DNA from: Siphonodentalium dalli
Lineage: Eukaryota > Mollusca > Scaphopoda > Gadilida > Siphonodentaliidae
Direction: 5' to 3'
Assembly: GCA_032622095.1 (NCBI GenBank)
Contig: CP136066.1
Span: 227,422,961 to 227,486,960 of the forward strand
DNA: 64,000 nucleotides
Part shown: positions 57,308-64,000 of the stretch, piece by piece
How positions within the stretch are numbered: position 1 is the first letter of the stretch
How the letters are laid out: the number at the start of each line of letters is the position of its first letter
Program-made: the position numbers and the translations under genes
Notes under the pieces: model-generated
Seen by the model: only the letters and a program-made list of their open reading frames with translations
Database searches by the model: none
What the model was told of the DNA's origin: nothing

Positions 57308-57436
57308 ATCCATCATGACCTGGGGTGTGGGATGAAAAATCTCACCCGAGGGGCCAGATATTTGGGAGTGTCCGGACCAAATATCTGGCCCCGAAGGTGA
57401 GATTTTTCCATGCCCACATCCCAGGTCATGATGGAT
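57308..57436. mobile_element. 129-bp palindrome (foldback MITE)
   Basis: Arms of about 58 bp (ATCCATCATGACCTGGGGTG ... CCAGATATTTGG and mirror) with few mismatches around a loop containing GAGTGTCCGGA. It lies directly at the end of the G-run minisatellite. Confidence 0.75.
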
Positions 57437-59270
57437 CATTTTTCTCCCAACCCAAAAGCATCATTCCGATTTTTTGTTTTATACCAATCTTTGGCACATT
57501 CCAGTAGTTTCTTAATGGTATATCTGGGGAGAAATCTTGTACGATATTTGTGATTATCTGGGATGCTTTCGGTATATACTGTAAAAACAAAGCGCGTTAC
57601 CCGTGCGCGCAGGGTTAATACGTTAGAGTGAAATCGACACGGTCTTGTGAAAACGACATGGATACGTCACATCGTTGCACCTGTATAATTTCCGAGAAAC
57701 GCGCGTATTGATATGACGTATAAACAACTGGACTAATCGTGTTTGTCATGGGAAATGTCCATATTGGTACCATTAGAAAATGAAACATGTCGTCGCGTGA
57801 GAACCACAATGTTTTAACTACCATTACTCAATTTTAGAGAAAATCGACATTGAAATTTTGAGCACCGGAATTTCGTACTAAAACCCATTTGTTATATGCG
57901 CGGAGGTTATATATTGTGCCCATGGTCGGACTTTATGTACATGCGAGGTTTCATGCCCGAACACAAAACGGATTCACGGCGTGATATGTAAAATGTGTTT
58001 GCAGATAGAACCATTTGCACACAGAATGGTCAGATTATGTGCGGATCAGAATGCCCTAGTAGATAGGACACTGTGGCACAATAAATCACGGACCTTCTCA
58101 AACTTGTGAGTTCTATCTACGATAATTTCGGGATAACCACACTTCAAATTGTAGCCCGGGTTTTCATCTGGCACAAACCTCAGTCTGAAATGAAACCATG
58201 TCAGATTGACGATTGTGTCAGGTAGAGACTGGGACTATTCAATTTCTATAAAGATTGTTTGGTGCAATATAATGAAGGAATTCGACTTGAATAAGCACAA
58301 CCCAATGGTCAGTTAATGGACAGGATCAGACATGCGTACGTGTAACTTGTAACGTGTGGTACTATTGTATTGTATAAATGATTGTCATTGGTGCATCAAA
58401 AGTTTCAGCATTATATACCTGATTTATTAATACCAACACCACAAGCAATAATATACAACAAGCCGAGATATTTCCAAAAACTTAACCCTCCCCCTAAAAC
58501 TGATGTTCTATCTGAAAATACCTGTCAGTCAGAATAGCCCGTTTTCATTCCGATTTGTCAATCAATTCAGAGTCTTATCATATATCATGGAAATAGCATG
58601 TATCTGACGAGGTTTGTGTTATGGTAGAGAGTCTATTTTGTTTAAATATTTGATTTTTTTGGGATAAATTGGCTAAAATTTTGATTATTTTTATAGCAAT
58701 TAAAAGTTTGTCAGTTTTATGGATACAGCTGCACAACATGAACCACAATAAGCACAAATTCTTCCCCAATATCAGACATGAAATGCTATAATCATGTACC
58801 AGACCATAATTAAATAAAGTAAAACTTAACCCTATCCCAAGATAGTGTTCTCAATGCTTTAAATTTTATACTAAACTCGAAAGGTCAATCGTACTAGTTG
58901 ACAGAAGATTCATATAATAAATTGCAAATTTTTTTCTGCCCACGGATTATGTAATCTCATCTTCACTGTCACTGTCACATGTGATGGTATCAGTCAATAT
59001 AATTTATGTGCAGCATCTTACGGGACGAATGGTTCAAACAACGCAGGCTGTCTATAATTGGCCGTCCATACATAAAGTGGTTGATTTGGCAACGGTTGCA
59101 AGTCTCCACTGTTTTGCTATCATATTGGATCTTTTTGAGTGTAGAATTAAAGATTCCTAAGACGGTGGAAGTGCAGGAAGATCAACTACCTTTTGCTGAT
59201 TCTCGAACTTCTGCTGGATCTTTACCCACCTAGCTTAATTCACTTTTCTCGAATGTGGACCACACATGTA
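57437..59270. other. Unique stretch; no gene seen
   Basis: 57,786-57,835 (TCGTCGCGTGAGAACCACAA, TGTTTTAACTA) has a reverse-complement partner at 62,140-62,185, and the word AGATAGAACC/GTTCTATCTA recurs here and at 61.7-62.1 kb. The frame at 59,006-59,233 (75 codons) has no features. Confidence 0.4.
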
Positions 59271-59274
59271 TAAG

Positions 59275-59560
59275 GCTTCCAAAATGGCAACCATTTTTTA
59301 AATATATCTCGAACATTATTCTCTGCGTTTCCGAAAATGTAGCAAATTGTGACTAACTTGGTTATTTTAGCTAATCAACTGATAACTAAATGTTCTATTC
59401 TGGTTGTCTCATTGCCTTATGGGGCATAACAAATAAATTTTAAAGTTGCCTTATCTGTTTTTTTTTCCGAGAACCTCTTTGGATACTGGCTATATTTTTT
59501 TAATAAATGGGCAGAACTTTGAAATGGAATTGAAATTAATCATAATCTGTGGCCATTCTG
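59275..59560 (-). repeat. Dispersed repeat family A, reverse copy
   Basis: Reverse complement of the 1,560-1,860 / 10,510-10,760 part of family A (CAGAACTTTGAAATGG, CCGAGAACCTC-like, GACTAACTTGGTTATT, CTGGTTGTCTCATTGCCTTA). It directly abuts the second GTATA minisatellite, much as copy 1 follows the first. Confidence 0.6.
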
Positions 59561-59599
59561 ACCTACTAGGATAAAAATTGATCAACACGATATAGGGTG

Positions 59600-61110
59600 G
59601 AGGTCAAGATGGCAACATGTGAGTTACCGTGTGGTCATATATAGGTGAGATGAATATGTATAAAGCGAGTTACTGTATGGTCATGAATGATGTATATAGG
59701 TGTACATTATTAACAATATGGTCATGAAAGGGGTGGGCATGGAGTGAGTGTCTGGTCATGTGTGAGGTGAATATGTATACAGAGAGTGACTGTATGTTTT
59801 TTTATGGTTATGACTACCCAGTACATGTGTACACAATGTGGCTTAATTGGCATTGGTGTGGTTTATGTAATTAACGAGAGTACATGCATGGTAATATGTC
59901 TGTTTATGTATATATGGAGTGACTGTATGGTTATGGGTGGGATCCATAGGTGTACCCTGTGTGGTTGTATTGTCATGGGTAGGTGTATATGTATATGACG
60001 TACATATGTATGTGTTGGCTGTATGATCATGGGTGGGGTGAATGGATACATCGATGTGCAGCTATGTGTAATGCGTAGAGGTGTACATGGAATGACAGTA
60101 ACCATAATGTGTGTATGTGTACCTGATGTATGCTGAATGGTCATTGACAAGCGTGTGGATGGTCATGTGTGAATGTATATGTGTATATATCGAGTGGCTA
60201 TATGACTACTGCCATGGCAAATATGTATACCGTGAGTGACTATGGCCAATAGTGAGTTGCATATGTTTTCAGGGACTCACTGCATGGCCAATGGTGAGGT
60301 GAACACGTATACAGGGAGTGACTGTATGCTCATGAATGTGGTGAATATATATACAGGGAGTGACTACAATGTCATGTTTGTGGTTATGGGTCAGCTGTAG
60401 GAGTATACGGTAACCTAGTGGGCCTGTTTGGCTGTATGGTCATGTGTAGGGTGTACGGGTATACACAAGTGTGGCTATGGCTATGGAGAGGTATATGCAT
60501 AATGTGAGTGGCTATATCGCCATTAGTGAGGTGCATATGTTTAACTGGAGTGATTCTATGGTCAGGGTTGGGAGTATATATATGTATAACTTGCGTGGCT
60601 ATTTTGCCATGGGTTTGGTGAACATGTATACAGCGAGTGACCGATGACCAATATTGAGGTGAATAGGTATACAATGATTGACTGTATGATCACGAATGCG
60701 TTGAATATGTACACAGGGGTGACTATATGGTCATGGGTCAGGTGTATGAGTATACCTAGTGTGCATACATGTGTGCATGGCTGTATTGGCATGCATGTGT
60801 GGGTGTGTACAGGTATACACGAGTGTGGATATATATGGGCATGGGTGATGTTACGTATATAACGCGAGTGGCTATATGGCCAATGGTGATATGCATATGT
60901 ATACATGTACATGGAATGACTCTATTGTCATGGATGGGGTGTATATATTTACCTCGAATGGTTATTTTGGCCACGGCGAATAGGTATACGGGGATTGATT
61001 GTATGGACAATGGTGAGATAAATAGGCATACAAGGATTGACTTATGATCATGAAAGTGGTGAATAGGTATACAGGGAGTGATTATATGCACGATGGCGGA
61101 AACGTTAAAT
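59600..61110 (+). repeat. Diverged GTATA-rich minisatellite, right locus
   Basis: Same family as 640-1,430: GGTGAATATGTATACAGGGA, GTGACTGTATGGTCATG, GGGTGAGGTG and GAGTGGCTATATGGCCA recur about 35 times with heavy drift. Noncoding; frames on both strands are by-products. Confidence 0.75.
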
Positions 61111-63282
61111 GATTTCCCCTGATAATAGTTAATCAATTTTTATGCTAATGGGCAGGTGATTCAAGTCAGTGATATCGAGATGTCAAATGTACAGAAGAAT
61201 ACACTTCTTGGGTTCCATTCCATCACGGGTAATGATTACCTTCCAAAAAGGAAAAAAACTTGTCTGGAAGTTGCGGAAAGACGATAAAAATATATTGAAG
61301 TCATGGCATATTTAGGAACGAATTGGGTTATGGACAGTATCACACTTACACACTTAACTTAAAAATAATCAAAAAGTTTAGATAATTCACTCACAAAAAT
61401 CAAATATTTAAACAAAAATAGACTCTGCCATTACATAAACCTCCTCAGATACATCCTAATTCCGTGATATATGACAAGACTCTGTGACAAGTAATGACAA
61501 CGGCTCAGCATGGCTTTGTATTTTTGAGCTAAATCGGGATTCGTGAAGTCTAAGGTCAAATCGGGCAGTGCAAGTTGATACATTGACATAACTCGAAGGT
61601 CTAACTCACACACATAGCATGACGAGTCCTTAAATCACTCTATCAAACGTAGATGGAACACTATGAAGTAACACACCAATCACTCGCCCGTAGCGCGAGA
61701 ACGTTCTATCTACACGCACAAGGTCTAAGTGGAAATCCTAGGATTGAAAATCACAATGTCAGAACGTTCTATCTACAATATAGCTCACAAAAGTGTCTTA
61801 TTGACTTGATCTTGATACTTTTGTAGGTTGAAGAGGTAAATAGTATTCAAGGGAACATTTATATTGGGCTATACCGTAATAATGTTGAAACGTTATAATA
61901 TTTATCTCATATTACTGTCGAGACAACATAATTCACATTTCGTCGGCAGCCATTCGCCAAACTTACATCACGTGACTAGGATCTGCCAATCCTATTGGCT
62001 CTGTAGATAGAACCACCTTGCTCTACCAAAAGCATGCCGATTGGAGATTTGCACAGCATTTTGTGTGAAAACTGGGACTCGAGGTCACGTAATCATGCGT
62101 TTAACGGACAGATTATGAGCTACCGGTTCTATCGGTACCAATAACTCATAGTTAGAACATTCTGGTTCTCACGCGACGATGTGTATATATGACAGACAAA
62201 TGTTAGTTAGACGCGTTCGACGATTTATTGCAACGATGACAACTGTTCGAATTTGGAACTATTTCGTTCATCATTTGTGAAGCGGCTATTGTTTACCTGT
62301 TACGAAATGTGCATGCCAGTTTCGCTTTGGGGGGCCTTCTGTTTTTGATGGAATGTGTTCGCACAATTAGTCGCTTATATTGCACGCTGTGCAACTCTGC
62401 GTCTGCAAGTGAGGTTATGTTGAAGGTTCTTCGTGATTAACATGTTCGAAGCTTATCTCCATGTGTATTAGTGTCCACGAATTCGTCCGTATTTATTAAT
62501 TTGAATCGTGAAGCGTAACTGGTTGGTCGCCATTCTTTTAGTTCACACAAAACATGATGACGGATTGTTAAATTAGTTCCGGCTCTTACTTAAATAGGTA
62601 AAGCAGTCACGTGGGTAGGGCGAGATAGCTGGTCACGTGTTATGTGAGACAGGGAAATCTCATCCAGCTATCTCACACAGGCTACCGGACCCCCACATCA
62701 AATGAGATATTAGATGGAATTCCCTGATAAGGAATTTTTTTACGTGACCATTATTGCTATCTTGACTGTATTTCGACTCAACAGTTGAACTGGAGTAATA
62801 TTCAATATCTGAATGATCGGTAACAGGTGTATAACCATATTCACTGTTATTATCACTTTGAACTAGGGGAACATAATCTTGCACACTATAATTATCATAC
62901 CTCACATTCTAGTTTAACTCATAACTCAGAACAACTCTAGAAGACGAACAATAATTTATGGAATCATTGTGGCAACCGTATTGATTGAGTGACCATTCAT
63001 CAACGTGATGTATCCGATTATGATCCTTGAAATCAAAGTTATGTGTTACGTCTGGGCGTGATTGGTTCTGACATATCCTAGGCTACTCTGGATTCCTGAA
63101 CATTCGCGACTGAGTCGACATATGGGCGAATATGAGTGAATAACAATTGGCCCAGCATAACACGGTCATTCGTGTGAACACTAAGCGTACTCATGACAGT
63201 GCTGGTCAAATCGCAAGTCGTTCAGAAACCGACAGTGATATTCTCTTATTAGATCCGTCGTTCCCATTTATCGGCGTCATTG
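61111..63282. other. Mostly unique stretch; one weak candidate exon
   Basis: No recognised gene. On the minus strand 62,660-62,908 is open without an ATG and reads an acidic, Tyr/Ser-rich peptide (YDNYSVQDYVPLVQSDNNSE and onward) followed by a GTAAAA that could be a splice donor near 62,743. A small inverted pair (GAGATAGCTGG / CCAGCTATCTC) lies at 62,620-62,667. Confidence 0.25.
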
Positions 63283-64000
63283 GAACATTATAACTTCCCT
63301 CCACGCCTCGGCGTCATTGGAACATTATAACTCCCCTTCACACCTCGGCGTCATTAGAACATTATAACATCCTTCACGCCTCGGCGGCATTGGAACATTA
63401 TAACTTCCTTCACGCCTCGGCGTCATTGGAACATTATAACTTCCTTTCACGCCTCGGCGTCATTGGAACATTATAACTTTCTTCACGCCTCGGCGTCATT
63501 GGAACATTAGAACTTCCTTCACGCCTCGGCGTCATTGGAACATTATAACTTCCTTCACGCCTGGGCGTCATTGGAACATTATAACTTCCTCCACGCCTCG
63601 GCGCCATTGGAACATTTTAACTTTCCTTCATGCCTCGGCGTCATTGGAACATTTTAACCTCCTTCACGCCTCGGCGTCATTGGAACATTATAACTTCCTC
63701 CACGCCTCGGCGTCATTGGAACATTATAACTTCCTTCACGCCTCGGTGTCATTGGAACATTATAACTTTCTCCACGCCTCGGCGTCATTGGAACATTATA
63801 GATTCCTTCACGCCTCGGCGTCATTGGAACATTATAACTTCCTTCACGCCTCGGCGTCGACATTGGAACATTATAACTTCCCTTCACGCCTCGGCGTCAT
63901 TGGAACAATATAACTTCCTTCACGCCTCGGTGTCATTGGAACATTATAACTTCCTTCACGCCTCGGCGTCATTGGAACATTATAACTTCCTCCACGGCTC
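63283..64000 (+). repeat. 36-bp satellite, about 20 copies, running off the window
   Basis: Units CGCCTCGGCGTCATTGGAAC, ATTATAACTTCCTTCA, with single-base indels. 36 is a multiple of 3, so both strands stay open for long stretches (63,644-63,913 plus and 63,654-63,887 minus). This is a simple consequence of the period. The right boundary is outside the window. Confidence 0.95.

Noticed and set aside
56763-57439. Overlapping 170- and 142-codon minus-strand frames
   Set aside because: Both read the same G-run minisatellite in two frames; homopolymer lengths alone decide the frame.
63644-63913. Open frames on both strands as repeat proteins
   Set aside because: A 36-bp period with no stop in the unit keeps any frame open; copies with indels break it.

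Overview
The window looks like an intergenic, repeat-dominated stretch of a marine invertebrate nuclear genome, most likely a mollusc (a bivalve is my best guess). The reasons are an AT-rich base composition, a single-exon B-box/coiled-coil/beta-propeller protein of the kind expanded in molluscs, a Crypton/DUF3504-type tyrosine recombinase, two LINE lineages, tRNA- and 5S-derived SINE-like sequences, many miniature inverted-repeat elements and about 15 tandem arrays. A 100-base N run marks an assembly gap. No bacterial features (operons, Shine-Dalgarno sites) are present. The species assignment is inference.

Layout. 0-13.6 kb: a broken inverted-repeat element at the gap, a diverged GTATA-rich minisatellite, several copies of an unclassified dispersed repeat (family A), two nested hairpin-ended MITEs (3.3 and 7.7 kb), a 66-bp satellite (4.6-6.2 kb), a dimeric tandem array (8.1-9.1 kb) and a G-run-ended hAT-like element (9.1-10.2 kb). 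13.7-25.06 kb: an 11.4-kb satellite of a 26-bp monomer, built by two large tandem duplications (about 3.6 kb and 1,455 bp). 25-28 kb: another G-run-ended element, a short VNTR and a tRNA-derived SINE. 28.0-33.2 kb: a LINE (ORF1 intact, ORF2 with one frameshift) sitting between the two halves of an inverted-repeat element, next to a second MITE. 33.3-40.7 kb: a TTAA-flanked MITE, an array of nine about 160-bp units, minisatellites, two widely spaced inverted-repeat pairs, a 5S-derived SINE-like dimer and a palindromic MITE. 40.86-43.02 kb: a 160-bp near-perfect hairpin next to an intact tyrosine-recombinase gene. 44.2-49.7 kb: a 31-bp satellite, a Tx1/L1-like LINE fragment split by a 925-bp MULE-like insertion with a 10-bp target duplication, and an array of about 158-bp units. 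49.4-51.4 kb: the only convincing host-type gene, a B-box/coiled-coil protein on the minus strand whose 3' end has been duplicated and runs into a CAT microsatellite. 51.6-64 kb: VNTRs, a 129-bp palindrome, a reverse copy of family A beside a second GTATA minisatellite, and a 36-bp satellite running off the end of the window.

The genes do not form a pathway. What holds the region together is mobile-element biology: elements inserted in elements at least five times, and tandem arrays growing by unequal exchange. The best candidates for something undescribed are the MITEs whose terminal repeats are themselves long hairpins, the tyrosine recombinase with its adjacent 160-bp hairpin, the LINE whose ORF1 and ORF2 share one frame separated by a single UAG with no AUG between them, and the higher-order structure of the 26-bp satellite.
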